From assembly GCA_017622555.1 (NCBI GenBank), contig JAGAQV010000008.1, forward strand, positions 1 to 64,000: a stretch of DNA of 64,000 nt. Direction: 5' to 3'. The position numbers and the translations under genes were made by a program. The notes under the pieces were generated by a model, which did no database searches, was not told where the DNA came from, and saw only the letters and a list, made by a program, of their open reading frames with translations. The stretch is from Clostridia bacterium. GTDB lineage: Bacteria > Bacillota > Clostridia > Oscillospirales > Acutalibacteraceae. How positions within the stretch are numbered: position 1 is the first letter of the stretch; the number at the start of each line of letters is the position of its first letter. This document shows positions 26,174-35,923 of this stretch, piece by piece.

Positions 26174-27004
26174 TTATTTGTTTTTAATCTCGTTATAAGC
26201 TATTTCCATTTTTTCGTGTATCATATCACCAAGCTCAGTTGTGTTCATACCCTCGTAAACTTCGGGATAGATAACGTCGACAATTTTAAAATCAACCTTA
26301 GTCGTCATACGGCACATACGCTTAGGAATTGCACGGGTATTGTTAATTACACAAACAACAATTGGCACCTTTGCCTTTAAAGCCATTTTAAAACCGCCGT
26401 TTCTAAACGGTAAAAGCTCACAGGTTTTACTTGTATAGCCTTCGGGGAAAAGCCCAATCGACGACTTTTCTGACTTCAGAACTCGGGTGGCTTCAATAAT
26501 GGTTTTTGCGGCTTCACGGTCATTTTCACGGTCAATGAACAAGCCGTCAAGCAAATACATTATTTTTGCTATAAAGGGCAGCTTTTTAATAATATCCTTT
26601 TTGCCAATAAACCCAATTTCGTTATCGGGGAAAACCGAAAGAATAACAGCGGGGTCAAAATCGTGCTGGTGGTTGCAAACAAACAGCATTTTGCGGTTTT
26701 TGGGAACTTCATCGGGGTCCATACCCGTAACATTGATTTTAACCTTTGCAATCCAAATTATAAGCGGCAGAGTGTATTTTACCATAATGCGATAAAATTT
26801 TACGGCCTTTTTGGATGGTTGTTTTGTACCCACAACAGCAAAAACCAAAAACAAAAGCCCAATTTGTATTAACACCATACCAAAGAAAAATACTAAATAT
26901 AATAACGGTGCTAACCACCAGGAATAGCCCTTTTCGAAAATAGGAACAAAATTATTTAGTATGGGCAACAATGCGCCTGCGGCAATTAAATAAAAGTAAA
27001 CCAT
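26174..27004 (-). CDS. plsC: 1-acyl-sn-glycerol-3-phosphate acyltransferase
   Basis: A 276-residue PlsC/LPLAT enzyme. Two N-terminal hydrophobic segments (about 1-65) are followed by the acyltransferase motif NHQHDFDP (HX4D), the FPEGYTS motif and PIVVCVINNT. It makes phosphatidic acid for membrane lipids. The start is ATG after GAGGTATAAA, 9 bases downstream of the DUF6472 gene; last gene of the long 41-26 kb run. Confidence 0.92.
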   Translation of the reverse strand: MVYFYLIAAGALLPILNNFVPIFEKGYSWWLAPLLYLVFFFGMVLIQIGLLFLVFAVVGTKQPSKKAVKFYRIMVKYTLPLIIWIAKVKINVTGMDPDEVPKNRKMLFVCNHQHDFDPAVILSVFPDNEIGFIGKKDIIKKLPFIAKIMYLLDGLFIDRENDREAAKTIIEATRVLKSEKSSIGLFPEGYTSKTCELLPFRNGGFKMALKAKVPIVVCVINNTRAIPKRMCRMTTKVDFKIVDVIYPEVYEGMNTTELGDMIHEKMEIAYNEIKNK

Positions 27005-27013
27005 TTTATACCT

Positions 27014-27190
27014 CTAATTTTGTTTGCGAACAATAGAATATTCGTCGTAAAAATTGAAATACGGACATTCAAATTTCGGAGAGGCTAAAAAACGTGCTAA
27101 TTCATCCTCATCCATATTCACATTACAATAATAACAATCGTCCTCGTCGTCGTAAATGTAGTTTGAACAATTTTCGCAATTACTTTTCAT
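27014..27190 (-). CDS. DUF6472-type four-cysteine small protein (58 aa)
   Basis: ATG to TAG encodes 58 residues with CENC near the N-terminus, then CYYC and later ECPYF. The acidic run YDDEDDCYYC and the ending DEYSIVRKQN match the small clostridial family I know as DUF6472. The paired CxxC motifs suggest a metal-bound knuckle; function unknown. It is packed 2 bases after the LCP gene and 9 bases before plsC, so it is almost certainly translated. Confidence 0.82.
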   Translation of the reverse strand: MKSNCENCSNYIYDDEDDCYYCNVNMDEDELARFLASPKFECPYFNFYDEYSIVRKQN

Positions 27191-27192
27191 AA

Positions 27193-28656
27193 CTATTCTT
27201 CCCCGCCCTGATTTTCAGGTGGGGTTTCTTCGTCTCCAGTCTCGTCATTCGGATTTTCAGGCGTGCTTTCCTCACTCTCATTTCCCTGCTGTGTATCCTC
27301 CGGCGTGGTTACGGTGTCCTCCGGCGTGGTTACGGTACCCTCCGAAGTGGTGCCGCCCTGTTCTTCGCTTGTAGTGCTATCAGGTGTGGATGTGTCGGGC
27401 GTGGATGAGGTAGACGGATTAGAGGACGTCACAGAAGAAGGCTTGTCGCCGGTTACCTGTGCATACCAGTCATTCTTCTTTACACCGTTTTGTGCAATAT
27501 AATCCTCAGGTGTAACTTGTTCGTAAAAATACGCGTGCAAAATTTCCTTAGCAAAATCAAGGTCATAATAAACACAATCGCCTACGCCCTTAAGATATTT
27601 GCCCGGCATTAAATAATCATTGAGCGGAATACGTGACTGCGAGAATGTGGGCGATTTTAACATTACGCTCCATCCAATATCAATAATTTCGCTATATGAA
27701 AGTGATGTTTGAACGTGAGGTAGCAATGCCTTAGCTAGCTTAATATATTCAGTTTTAGAAAGCGTTAACGCCTTATTGAAAAGCTGTTCCATAACATAAC
27801 GCTGACGGTCAGTGCGGCCATAGTCGTTATTAGTGCCCCACACGTTTTTGGTTTTTCGAATTCGTGAATAGGCCACCGCCTGAATACCGTTAAGATGGTG
27901 TTTACCCGGTTCTAAAATATAATAAGGCTCAGGATCTATTTTCAGACGAGTGCAAACATCCTTTATACCACCATTAAGAGCATATCCGCTTTTAGCTACA
28001 GGTACAACCTCACCTTTAACAAGTTCGGCATCAATACCGCCTACGGCATCAATAATTTCGGCCATACCGTTAAAGTTTACCGTTGCATATTCCGAAATAT
28101 CAAGCCCAAAGTTTTGGTTAATGGTTTTAATCGCAAGCTCGGGTCCGCCAGAAGCATAAGCCGAATTTATTTTGCGATATTTTATTTTACCGTTTTGCTC
28201 AATTGGCACCAAGGTATCACGCACAATTGAAACAATTTTTATGGTCTTTGCTTCGGTATCAACGCTTAACACCATAATCGAGTCTGAATTACCTTTAAAG
28301 CCCTTACTGCGTGAATCTATGCCAAAAAGCGCAATATTAATTATCTTTTGGTCAATTACATTTTCAAATCCGAGATCCTCCGGGGGCTTTTTGTCTATAC
28401 TGGAATTGTAGTCGTAACCGAATATATCAAAAAATACGCCAACACCAATTGAAACTGCCGTAACAACAGCCACACAGCTTATAATTACGGCCTTTTTCCA
28501 ACGTCGCAAATTTTTCCAGCCATTACCCAAACGCTGAAAAAATCCTGCAATACCGTGTTTTTTCTTTTTAAATTGTGCACTTGTCGAAGAAATATCTGCA
28601 AAAGCATCATTCTTAAACGCTGTGTCGGAAACTATATCTTCAAAGTCTTTTTTCAT
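27193..28656 (-). CDS. LytR-CpsA-Psr (LCP) family glycopolymer transferase
   Basis: About 487 residues. One membrane anchor lies at about 55-78 (AVIISCVAVVTAVSIGVGVFF). The LCP domain (about 105-330) contains ALFGIDSR, the Arg/Asp cluster IVSIVRDTLVPI and NSAYASGGPELAIKTINQNFGL, and AYSRIR. LCP proteins attach teichoic-acid-like polymers to peptidoglycan. The last 80 residues are a low-complexity Ser/Thr/Pro/Glu tail, encoded by DNA with imperfect 21-bp tandem repeats. I use the ATG at 28654-28656 (AAAGGAA upstream), since the TTG 7 codons earlier overlaps that site. Confidence 0.92.
   Translation of the reverse strand: MKKDFEDIVSDTAFKNDAFADISSTSAQFKKKKHGIAGFFQRLGNGWKNLRRWKKAVIISCVAVVTAVSIGVGVFFDIFGYDYNSSIDKKPPEDLGFENVIDQKIINIALFGIDSRSKGFKGNSDSIMVLSVDTEAKTIKIVSIVRDTLVPIEQNGKIKYRKINSAYASGGPELAIKTINQNFGLDISEYATVNFNGMAEIIDAVGGIDAELVKGEVVPVAKSGYALNGGIKDVCTRLKIDPEPYYILEPGKHHLNGIQAVAYSRIRKTKNVWGTNNDYGRTDRQRYVMEQLFNKALTLSKTEYIKLAKALLPHVQTSLSYSEIIDIGWSVMLKSPTFSQSRIPLNDYLMPGKYLKGVGDCVYYDLDFAKEILHAYFYEQVTPEDYIAQNGVKKNDWYAQVTGDKPSSVTSSNPSTSSTPDTSTPDSTTSEEQGGTTSEGTVTTPEDTVTTPEDTQQGNESEESTPENPNDETGDEETPPENQGGEE
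27291..27357. repeat. Imperfect 21-bp tandem repeat in the LCP gene tail
   Basis: Roughly three copies of a CCTCCGGCGTGGTTACGGT-type unit encode repeated TTPEDTV-like peptides in the low-complexity C-terminus. Repeat-number variation would keep the frame. Confidence 0.75.
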
Positions 28657-28677
28657 TTCTGTTTTTGTTCCTTTCAA

Positions 28678-29502
28678 TTACTCGCTTAAAATGCGCTTAT
28701 AAATTTCTCCCTTTTTATGCCCCGTAAGAGCAGCCGCCTCCTTAGCGGCCGAAGAGGTTGACTGACCTTCATTTATAAGTTTTTGTGCAATTTTTATTGC
28801 ATCCTCAATAGTGTAGCTTTTCTTTTCCTTGTCCGCACCTGAAACAATAAGCACAAACTCGCCACGCGGTTCATTATCATTATAATATGCAATAGCTTGT
28901 TCAAAATCAGTATGAATTACACTTTCGTGTAATTTTGTAAGCTCACGAACGATTGCAATTTTACGGTTGCCAAAATATTTAAGCATATCCTGTAAAGTAG
29001 CGCAAAGCTTGTGTGGTGCTTCGTAAAAAATCATAGTTCTGGTTTCATTTTTTAAACCTTCAAGATACTCTCGTCTGCCAATTTTGTTCATAGTTAAAAA
29101 GCCTTCAAAACAAAACCGACCGCTAGGCATACCAGAAATTGCGAGTGCAGTTATAACCGCGCTCGGTCCCGGAACGGATTCAACCTCAATACCGTTTTCA
29201 TAAGCTTGGCGCACTAAATCTTCGCCCGGGTCGGAAATTGCAGGCATTCCCGCATCCGACACAAGCGCACAGCTTTCACCGTTTAAAAGACGTGTAATTA
29301 TTAAATTACCCTTGCTGTTTTTATTGTGCTCGTAATAAGCGAGCATTTCTTTTTTTATTCCAAAATGATTTAAAAGCTTTACGGTCACACGTGTATCCTC
29401 AACCGCTAAAAAATCAACCTTGCTTAGCGTGTCTATGGCACGGGGTGAAAAGTCGGACAAATTGCCAATAGGCGTGCCTACAATATAAAGTTTTCCGCTC
29501 AA
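28678..29502 (-). CDS. rsmI: 16S rRNA (cytidine(1402)-2'-O)-methyltransferase
   Basis: A 274-residue tetrapyrrole-methylase-fold enzyme. GTPIGNLSDFSPRAIDTL, the AVEDTRVTVKLLNHFGI segment, LVSDAGMPAISDPG and VPGPSAVITALAISG are characteristic of RsmI. It modifies C1402 in the 30S decoding centre. A 4-base overlap with trmN6 indicates translational coupling. Confidence 0.95.
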   Translation of the reverse strand: MSGKLYIVGTPIGNLSDFSPRAIDTLSKVDFLAVEDTRVTVKLLNHFGIKKEMLAYYEHNKNSKGNLIITRLLNGESCALVSDAGMPAISDPGEDLVRQAYENGIEVESVPGPSAVITALAISGMPSGRFCFEGFLTMNKIGRREYLEGLKNETRTMIFYEAPHKLCATLQDMLKYFGNRKIAIVRELTKLHESVIHTDFEQAIAYYNDNEPRGEFVLIVSGADKEKKSYTIEDAIKIAQKLINEGQSTSSAAKEAAALTGHKKGEIYKRILSE

Positions 29503-30221
29503 GGCAAATATTCCTCCTTATACTTTCCGTAAATTTTAACCATTTCTTCTGAAAAATGGCCGTTTTCTTCAATATAAAGCACAGGCTCAATACGCATACC
29601 GGAATTGGCACAGCGTTTTCCCTCAACCAGCACCAGCCAAGGCTCCTCCCCTTTTCTTTGACACACAAGGCGAAGCCTTTTAGGCTCAATTTTATTATCG
29701 CTCATAAGCTTCAGTAATTCACAAAGTCTTTCGGGGCGATGGCACATACACAGCCTGCCCGTAGTTTGAAGTAGCTTTGCTGATACCTTAATAATATCCT
29801 CAAGCGAGCAACTAACCTCGTGTCTGGCAACCTTTTGGCGTTCATTTGGGTTTTGAAGCCCTGCTCCGTTTGCTTTATATGGTGGGTTACAGGTGACAAG
29901 GGTATTACACCCAAACGGCACCTTGCCCTTTAAATCCTTTAAATCGGCATTTATAACGGTAAATTTTTCCAAATTTAGCTGTTCTTTGGTTTTTTGGGCC
30001 AAAGCGGTTGCCTCATCACTTATATCAACACCGACAGCACTTTGCAAATTGCCGTCCCTAAGCATTATAAGCGGAATTATACCACAGCCTGTGCCTAGAT
30101 CAACCATTTTATCGCTCTTTTTGGCGTTAGCAAAATTGCTAAGTAAAATAGCATCGGTGCCGAAAATATGATTTTGTGACACCCAAAGGCCAAAACCGTT
30201 ACCGAGTGGCTCGAATTTCAT
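29499..30221 (-). CDS. trmN6: tRNA1(Val) A37 N6-methyltransferase-like protein
   Basis: A 240-residue SAM methyltransferase. Motif I is VDLGTGCGIIPLIML and the catalytic motif for exocyclic amines is NPPYKANG. The FGTDAILLSNFA entry pattern matches the YfiC/TrmN6 family. The start chosen is the ATG at 30219-30221, overlapping the cysS stop (TAATG) with GGAG upstream; an earlier ATG 5 codons before lies inside cysS. It forms a pair with rsmI, as in other Firmicutes. Confidence 0.88.
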   Translation of the reverse strand: MKFEPLGNGFGLWVSQNHIFGTDAILLSNFANAKKSDKMVDLGTGCGIIPLIMLRDGNLQSAVGVDISDEATALAQKTKEQLNLEKFTVINADLKDLKGKVPFGCNTLVTCNPPYKANGAGLQNPNERQKVARHEVSCSLEDIIKVSAKLLQTTGRLCMCHRPERLCELLKLMSDNKIEPKRLRLVCQRKGEEPWLVLVEGKRCANSGMRIEPVLYIEENGHFSEEMVKIYGKYKEEYLP

Positions 30222-31600
30222 TAAGCTCGGCTCCATTTTACGCCCTGAGGTGTGTCCTCAAGTACAATGCCCATTGCTTTAAGCTGGTCACGAATTTCAT
30301 CAGCAGTTTTAAAGTCGCGGTTTTTTCTGGCTTCACTACGCTTATCAATAAGCGCCTGAATATCGCTGTCCAAAACCTCTTCCTTGCGGTTGTAAACAAG
30401 ACCCAAAACACCTGTTAACTGGTCAAACATATCAGCGCACGCTAAAAGACCGTTTTTCTGGAGGCCGTTTGCAATAGCTGTGTTAATTTCACGAACCAAG
30501 GTGAAAATTGCGGCCAAAGCATCAGCTGTGTTAAGGTCATCTTCCATAGCGGTTATAAAATCATTCTTTGCGGTTTCCACAAATGCAGGAATTTCGCCGC
30601 CATCAGTAGCATTTTTAATTGCAAAGTCAAGATTATCACGGCAGGTGTAAAGGCGTTCAAGCGAATTTTTAGCCTGCTCAATAATTTCAACCGAATAGTT
30701 AATAGGGCTTCTGTATTGTGAGGATACGAGGAAGTAACGAATTGCTTCATAACCGTATTTTTCGGCAACGTCACGAACGGTGAAGAAGTTGTTAAGTGAT
30801 TTTGACATTTTGTGGTTGTCAACGTTAATAAAGCCGTTGTGCATCCAATAATGCGCAAAGTCACAGCCGTTGGCGGCTTCACTTTGAGCAATTTCATTTT
30901 CGTGGTGTGGGAAAATAAGGTCTAAACCGCCGCAGTGAATGTCAATGGTTTTACCAAGATATCTACCTGCCATTGCCGAGCATTCAATATGCCAGCCGGG
31001 ACGACCCTTACCCCAAGGCGATTCCCAATAAGGCTCGCCCGGTTTTGCGCCTTTCCAAAGGCAAAAGTCCATTGGGTCTTCCTTAATATCACCTGTTTCA
31101 ATACGTGCGCCTGCTTCCAAATCTTCTAAAGGCTGGTGTGAAAGCTTGCCGTATTCACCGAATTTTTTAGCACGGTAATAAACATCGCCTGCGGCTTCAT
31201 AAGCATATCCCTTTTCAATTAGAGCAGAGATTATACCCTGAATTTCGGCAATGTTATCGGTAGCACGGGGGTGAACAGTTGCTTCACGCACGTTAAGTCC
31301 CTTAGCGTCGGTCCAGAATTCACCGATAAAGCGTTCAGCCACTTCGGGCACTGTAATGCCTTCGGCGTTGGCCTTATTAATAAGCTTATCATCAATATCG
31401 GTAAAGTTTTGAACAAAGTTTACCTTAAAACCACGCCATTCAAAATAACGGCGCAAAACGTCAAACACACAAAGCGGACGCGCATTACCAATGTGAATAT
31501 AGTTATAAACGGTAGGACCGCAAGCGTAAATTTTAACCTCGCCCTCGTTAATGGGTACAAATTCATCTTTTTGGCGGGTTAACGTGTTAAAAATTTTCAT
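30221..31600 (-). CDS. cysS: Cysteinyl-tRNA synthetase
   Basis: A 459-residue class I synthetase. HIGH-type motif is [14 protein letters not shown] is present as HKMSKSLNN, and zinc ligands are in CGPTVYNY and HIECSAM...[15 protein letters not shown]. It lies just downstream of cysE, a frequent arrangement linking cysteine synthesis and charging. Confidence 0.97.
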   Translation of the reverse strand: MKIFNTLTRQKDEFVPINEGEVKIYACGPTVYNYIHIGNARPLCVFDVLRRYFEWRGFKVNFVQNFTDIDDKLINKANAEGITVPEVAERFIGEFWTDAKGLNVREATVHPRATDNIAEIQGIISALIEKGYAYEAAGDVYYRAKKFGEYGKLSHQPLEDLEAGARIETGDIKEDPMDFCLWKGAKPGEPYWESPWGKGRPGWHIECSAMAGRYLGKTIDIHCGGLDLIFPHHENEIAQSEAANGCDFAHYWMHNGFINVDNHKMSKSLNNFFTVRDVAEKYGYEAIRYFLVSSQYRSPINYSVEIIEQAKNSLERLYTCRDNLDFAIKNATDGGEIPAFVETAKNDFITAMEDDLNTADALAAIFTLVREINTAIANGLQKNGLLACADMFDQLTGVLGLVYNRKEEVLDSDIQALIDKRSEARKNRDFKTADEIRDQLKAMGIVLEDTPQGVKWSRA

Positions 31601-31604
31601 AAAA

Positions 31605-32228
31605 CTATTTCTCCTTTAATGCTGCTTCAAGCAATTGAATGCGTTCTTCCAAAGCATCCATTTTTTGCTTAACGGGGTCGGGAATGTGGATTTGGTCAAG
31701 CGCAACACGCTTGCCGTCTTGCTTTACCACACGGGCAGGAACACCCACCACAGTGGAATTCGGCGGTACCTCACTTAAAACCACAGCGCCTGCGGCCACA
31801 CGGGAATTATCACCTATTTTAAACGGGCCTAAAACCTTTGCGCCGGCACTTATCATAACGTTATTGCCAATGGTTGGGTGACGTTTGCCAACATCCTTGC
31901 CCGTACCGCCCAAGGTAACACCCTGATAAATAAGCACGTCGTCGCCGATTTCAGTGGTTTCACCAATAACAATGCCAACACCATGGTCAATAACTAAACG
32001 ACGGCCGATGGTAGCGCCTGGGTGAATTTCAATTCCTGTTTTTCTAACCGCACGCTGTGACACAAAGCGAGCCAAAAATTTTAAATTGTGTTTATAGTAA
32101 AAGTGAGCAAGACGATGCATACGAATTGCCTTAACCCCCGGATAAAGAAAGAAAACTTCCCAAAAGCTACGGGCGGCAGGGTCACGTTCACGCACTGCAT
32201 TTACATCTTCAATAATTCTTTTAAACAA
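31605..32228 (-). CDS. cysE: Serine O-acetyltransferase
   Basis: About 207 residues. An N-terminal helical region ([29 protein letters not shown]) leads into a left-handed beta-helix of hexapeptide repeats with [11 protein letters not shown] and [11 protein letters not shown]. It makes O-acetylserine for cysteine synthesis. I prefer the TTG at 32226-32228 (MFKRIIEDV..., AGGTGA upstream) over the GTG three codons earlier. Confidence 0.94.
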   Translation of the reverse strand: MFKRIIEDVNAVRERDPAARSFWEVFFLYPGVKAIRMHRLAHFYYKHNLKFLARFVSQRAVRKTGIEIHPGATIGRRLVIDHGVGIVIGETTEIGDDVLIYQGVTLGGTGKDVGKRHPTIGNNVMISAGAKVLGPFKIGDNSRVAAGAVVLSEVPPNSTVVGVPARVVKQDGKRVALDQIHIPDPVKQKMDALEERIQLLEAALKEK

Positions 32229-32244
32229 GCAAGTCACCTACTGT

Positions 32245-32835
32245 TTATTTTGCGTTTTTAATATATTCACGGCCACCCCAGATGTAAATAACACCTGAAA
32301 TAACACAAAGAATTGCAGAAAGCCAGAACAAAGTAATTATTACAGCGTCAGCAATAACAAAAATATTTGCGGGAATGGTAACAATTTCATTAACACCGTA
32401 AACCGCCAAGGAAAGAATTATACCTGCCATTTGGCTAACGGTTTTACACTTGCCCCACATATTAGCGGCAACAACCTTACCGCCTGCGGTTACAGCCACC
32501 AAACGAATTGAAGAAACCGCAAATTCACGGAACAACACAATAAAGGTTATAATCACAATATGCCAAGCGTACTGTGTTCCACCGTAAATAAACATAAAGC
32601 CAAGATAAGCCGAAGTGGTAAGCATTTTATCGGCCAAGGGGTCCATAAATTTACCAAAGTCGGTTACCATATTGTATTTTCTTGCCATTTTACCATCAAT
32701 CATATCGGTTAAAGAAGCGGCAATAAACAAAATAAGAGAAATTAAATAATGATAGGGAAAATCAATAAGCATTACCGCCATAAAAATTGGAGTTGCTATC
32801 ATTCGGGCTAAGGTTAATTTGTTTGGTGTATTCAT
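32245..32835 (-). CDS. pgsA: CDP-diacylglycerol-glycerol-3-phosphate 3-phosphatidyltransferase
   Basis: A 196-residue integral membrane enzyme with the CDP-alcohol phosphatidyltransferase motif DGKMARKYNMVTDFGKFMDPLAD. It makes phosphatidylglycerophosphate, the precursor of phosphatidylglycerol and of cardiolipin made by the cls product. It overlaps rimO by 4 bases. Confidence 0.95.
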   Translation of the reverse strand: MNTPNKLTLARMIATPIFMAVMLIDFPYHYLISLILFIAASLTDMIDGKMARKYNMVTDFGKFMDPLADKMLTTSAYLGFMFIYGGTQYAWHIVIITFIVLFREFAVSSIRLVAVTAGGKVVAANMWGKCKTVSQMAGIILSLAVYGVNEIVTIPANIFVIADAVIITLFWLSAILCVISGVIYIWGGREYIKNAK

Positions 32836-34157
32836 ATTGCTAACTCTCCTAATAAATCGTAATCTAAACAGTCGTTTATTTGTACCTTCGCAAAATCGCC
32901 TATAACAAGGGGTCTGTCTGACATAAAGAAAATTTTGCCGTCAACCTCTGGCGCATCACAAACGGTTCTTCCAAAATAACATTTTATATAATCGTCCCAG
33001 CCCTCAATTATAACCTCAAGCACTGAGCCAATTTTTTCTTCGTTTTTCTCGCGCATTATGTCCATTTGCATTTCCATAATGTTTTCCGCACGGGAAACCT
33101 TGGTTTGCTCATCTATTTGGTTTGGCATTTCAGCCGCCAACGTATCCTCTTCGGGTGAGTAAGCAAAGCAACCAAGGCGGTCAAAGCGTGTTATCTTTAC
33201 AAATTCGCAAAGCTCTGTAAACTGTTCTTCACTTTCCCCCGGAAAACCTGTAATAAGGGTTGTTCTTAAAGTGATTTCGGGAATTTTTGCCCTTATATTT
33301 TTAATAAGCGCTTCCAAATCATCCCTACTGCCCTTGCGATTCATTTTATTTAATATTTCACTATTAACGTGCTGAATGGGAATGTCAAGATATTTGATAA
33401 GCTTTTCTTCATTTTTAATGGTTTCTAAAAGCTCGTCATCAATTTTGTCGGGATAGGTGTATAAGGTGCGTACCCAATGTATGCCGTCAATTTTGCAAAG
33501 CTCCTTTAAAAGCTGCGAAAGCATTGGTTTGCCGTAAATATCACTGCCGTAAGCGGTGGTGTCTTGCGCAACAACGATAAGTTCTCTTACACCGTTTGCG
33601 GCAAGCTCTTTTGCTTCATTTACGCAATCCTCAATTTTACGGCTGCGCATTTTACCACGAATTTTGGGTATTGCACAATAGGTACAGCAATTATTACAGC
33701 CGTCAGCCACCTTTAAATATGCCGTAAAGGGATAACCGCCTAAAATTCTTTTTGTGTTTAAATCCAAATCCTCTTTAGCGCCAAAGGAGTTTTTACACTT
33801 GCCCTCAATTGCATTTTTTACAATTTCAGCAATTTTACCGTTCGAGCCAATACCAACACAAACATCAACCTCGGGAATTTCTTCAGTGACGTCGTTTTGG
33901 TACCTTTCAGCCAAACACCCCGTAACTATAAGCGCCTTGCAGTTACCGTCTTGTTTATATTTTGCGGCTTCTAAAATATTTTCAATAGCTTCCGCTTTAG
34001 CCGATTCAATAAACCCGCAGGTGTTAATTATAATTGCATCGGCATCTGCTTCGGCAGGGGTAAGCTCAAACCCTGCGCTTTGCAAAGTGTAAAGCATTTG
34101 CTCGGCATCTACCTGATTTTTAGGACAACCAAGCGACACCATACTAACCTTGTACAT
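32832..34157 (-). CDS. rimO: Ribosomal protein S12 methylthiotransferase RimO
   Basis: A 441-residue radical SAM methylthiotransferase acting on Asp88 of S12 in known members. N-terminal cluster cysteines lie in SLGCPKNQVD, NTCGF and TGCLAERY. The radical SAM motif is CNNCCTYC (CxxxCxxC). A TRAM domain ends the protein. The ATG at 34155-34157 is the best start (GAGGAT upstream), one base after the recX stop; a TTG four codons upstream lies inside recX. Confidence 0.95.
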   Translation of the reverse strand: MYKVSMVSLGCPKNQVDAEQMLYTLQSAGFELTPAEADADAIIINTCGFIESAKAEAIENILEAAKYKQDGNCKALIVTGCLAERYQNDVTEEIPEVDVCVGIGSNGKIAEIVKNAIEGKCKNSFGAKEDLDLNTKRILGGYPFTAYLKVADGCNNCCTYCAIPKIRGKMRSRKIEDCVNEAKELAANGVRELIVVAQDTTAYGSDIYGKPMLSQLLKELCKIDGIHWVRTLYTYPDKIDDELLETIKNEEKLIKYLDIPIQHVNSEILNKMNRKGSRDDLEALIKNIRAKIPEITLRTTLITGFPGESEEQFTELCEFVKITRFDRLGCFAYSPEEDTLAAEMPNQIDEQTKVSRAENIMEMQMDIMREKNEEKIGSVLEVIIEGWDDYIKCYFGRTVCDAPEVDGKIFFMSDRPLVIGDFAKVQINDCLDYDLLGELAI

Positions 34158-34158
34158 A

Positions 34159-34770
34159 CTAATCCTCAAATTCTGTATAATTCTTAAGTGCTGTCTTCAC
34201 CGCATCATAGGAAAAGCCTTTCCGAATAAGTGCGGCATAAACCTTTTGTACACCACCGTCGCTTAAAAGCTTTGTGCGGTATTTTTTATCAATTAAAGCA
34301 TTAATTTGTTCAGCCTCATCAGCCTCACAATTTGCCAAAACGTCCTTTGCCATATCGTAAGGCACACCCTTTTGAAGCATTTTTTGAAGTGCTTCCCTTT
34401 TAGATGTATTGCCTTCAATTAAACGATTAGCATAATTTTCAGCAAAGCGGCGGTCATCAATTAAACCAACCTCTGTAAGCCTGCCAATAACCTTTGCGCT
34501 GGCTTTTTTATCAAACCCTGCAAGACACAGCTTATTGTATAAATCCTTAGAGGTGCGGTCCTTTCGGTCAAGATACCACACCGCGCGGGATTTCGCCCTG
34601 AGGTATTGCGACTGAAAAATTAAGTCATTAACCTTTTCTTCGGTTAAGGCGTCACCTTTTTTCAAGCAATTTTCACTGCAAACATCATTATCAATAAGCA
34701 CTTCTTCCCCGTTGGAAAGAAAAATTCTTGTAAGGTGAAGCTTATCCTTTTTAATGTCAACTATTTGCAT
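34159..34770 (-). CDS. recX: Recombination regulator RecX
   Basis: A 203-residue protein with three tandem three-helix RecX repeats, e.g. AVWYLDRKDRTSKDLYNKLCLAGFDKKASAKVIGRLTEVGLIDDRRFAENY. RecX limits RecA filament growth. It overlaps recA by one base. Confidence 0.92.
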   Translation of the reverse strand: MQIVDIKKDKLHLTRIFLSNGEEVLIDNDVCSENCLKKGDALTEEKVNDLIFQSQYLRAKSRAVWYLDRKDRTSKDLYNKLCLAGFDKKASAKVIGRLTEVGLIDDRRFAENYANRLIEGNTSKREALQKMLQKGVPYDMAKDVLANCEADEAEQINALIDKKYRTKLLSDGGVQKVYAALIRKGFSYDAVKTALKNYTEFED

Positions 34771-35906
34771 TAGTCGTCAACCGCAATGTCAATATCAATT
34801 GACTTGTGGGGGCGTGCAACCGGCTCGGTAGGCATTATAACGTCCTCGTCGTCAATAACGGGTGCGGGAGTATCCTGAGCCTTGCTTGTAATAATGGCCA
34901 TAATTTCGTTTTCGATTTTTTCAGCCATTTCGGGATTATCCTCAAAAAGCTTTTTAACATTATCACGGCCTTGACCTAAACGGGTTTCGCCGTAATAGAA
35001 CCAAGCGCCCGACTTTTTAATAATACCTGTTTCAACACCGGCGTCAACAATTTCGCCTGTATGAGAAATGCCCTTGCCATACATAATGTCAAATTCAGCA
35101 ACCTTAAATGGAGGCGCAACCTTATTTTTAACAATTTTAGCCTTAGTGTGAACACCAATAATTTCACTGCCATCCTTAATGGGCTCGCCCTTACGAACGT
35201 CAATACGAACGGAAGAATAGAACTTGAGTGCACGACCACCTGTGGTAACTTCGGGGTTACCGTACATTACTCCGATTTTTTCACGAAGCTGGTTAATGAA
35301 AATTGCGGCGCAGTTTGCCTTTGAAAGACTGCCTGTTAACTTTCTTAAAGCCTGTGACATAAGGCGAGCGAGCTGACCAACGTGATTGTCACCCATTTCA
35401 CCTTCAATTTCAGCGCGGGTAACCAAAGCCGCTACCGAGTCAATAACAATAATATCAATTGCGCCCGAACGTACTAAAGCGTCGGCAATTTCAAGTGCTT
35501 GTTCACCCGAATCAGGCTGAGAAACCAATAATGAATCAATATCAACACCCAAATTTGCGGCATAAACGGGGTCTAAAGCGTGTTCAACGTCTATGAACGC
35601 CGCCGTACCGCCTGCCTTTTGTGCTTCGGCAACACAGTGAAGCGCAACGGTGGTTTTACCTGAAGATTCCGGACCATAAATTTCAACAATTCTGCCCTTT
35701 GGAATACCGCCGATACCGAGTGCAACGTCTAACGTGAGTGAGCCTGTTTTAATGTGCTCAACATTCATTGCTTGATTTTCGCCAAGACGCATAACCGCAC
35801 CCTTACCAAATTGCTTTTCAATTTGGTCCATTGCGGTTTTTAAAGCCTTTTGCTTTTCTTCGTTTTCAACCGCCTTAACGACGGGTTTAATAGCCGATTT
35901 TGCCAT
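34770..35906 (-). CDS. recA: Recombinase RecA
   Basis: A 378-residue RecA with Walker [18 protein letters not shown] (Walker B), the L2 region and the [33 protein letters not shown] signature. It drives homologous recombination and LexA cleavage. There are only 17 bases between it and prmC, with no LexA-type box, so its SOS control (if any) must act at an upstream promoter. The acidic C-terminal tail is long (about 40 residues). Confidence 0.98.
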   Translation of the reverse strand: MAKSAIKPVVKAVENEEKQKALKTAMDQIEKQFGKGAVMRLGENQAMNVEHIKTGSLTLDVALGIGGIPKGRIVEIYGPESSGKTTVALHCVAEAQKAGGTAAFIDVEHALDPVYAANLGVDIDSLLVSQPDSGEQALEIADALVRSGAIDIIVIDSVAALVTRAEIEGEMGDNHVGQLARLMSQALRKLTGSLSKANCAAIFINQLREKIGVMYGNPEVTTGGRALKFYSSVRIDVRKGEPIKDGSEIIGVHTKAKIVKNKVAPPFKVAEFDIMYGKGISHTGEIVDAGVETGIIKKSGAWFYYGETRLGQGRDNVKKLFEDNPEMAEKIENEIMAIITSKAQDTPAPVIDDEDVIMPTEPVARPHKSIDIDIAVDD

Positions 35907-35923
35907 TTATACTCATCCTCCGT

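Noticed and set aside
35907-35923. LexA box in front of recA
   Set aside because: Only 17 bases separate prmC and recA and no CGAAC...GTTCG is present.
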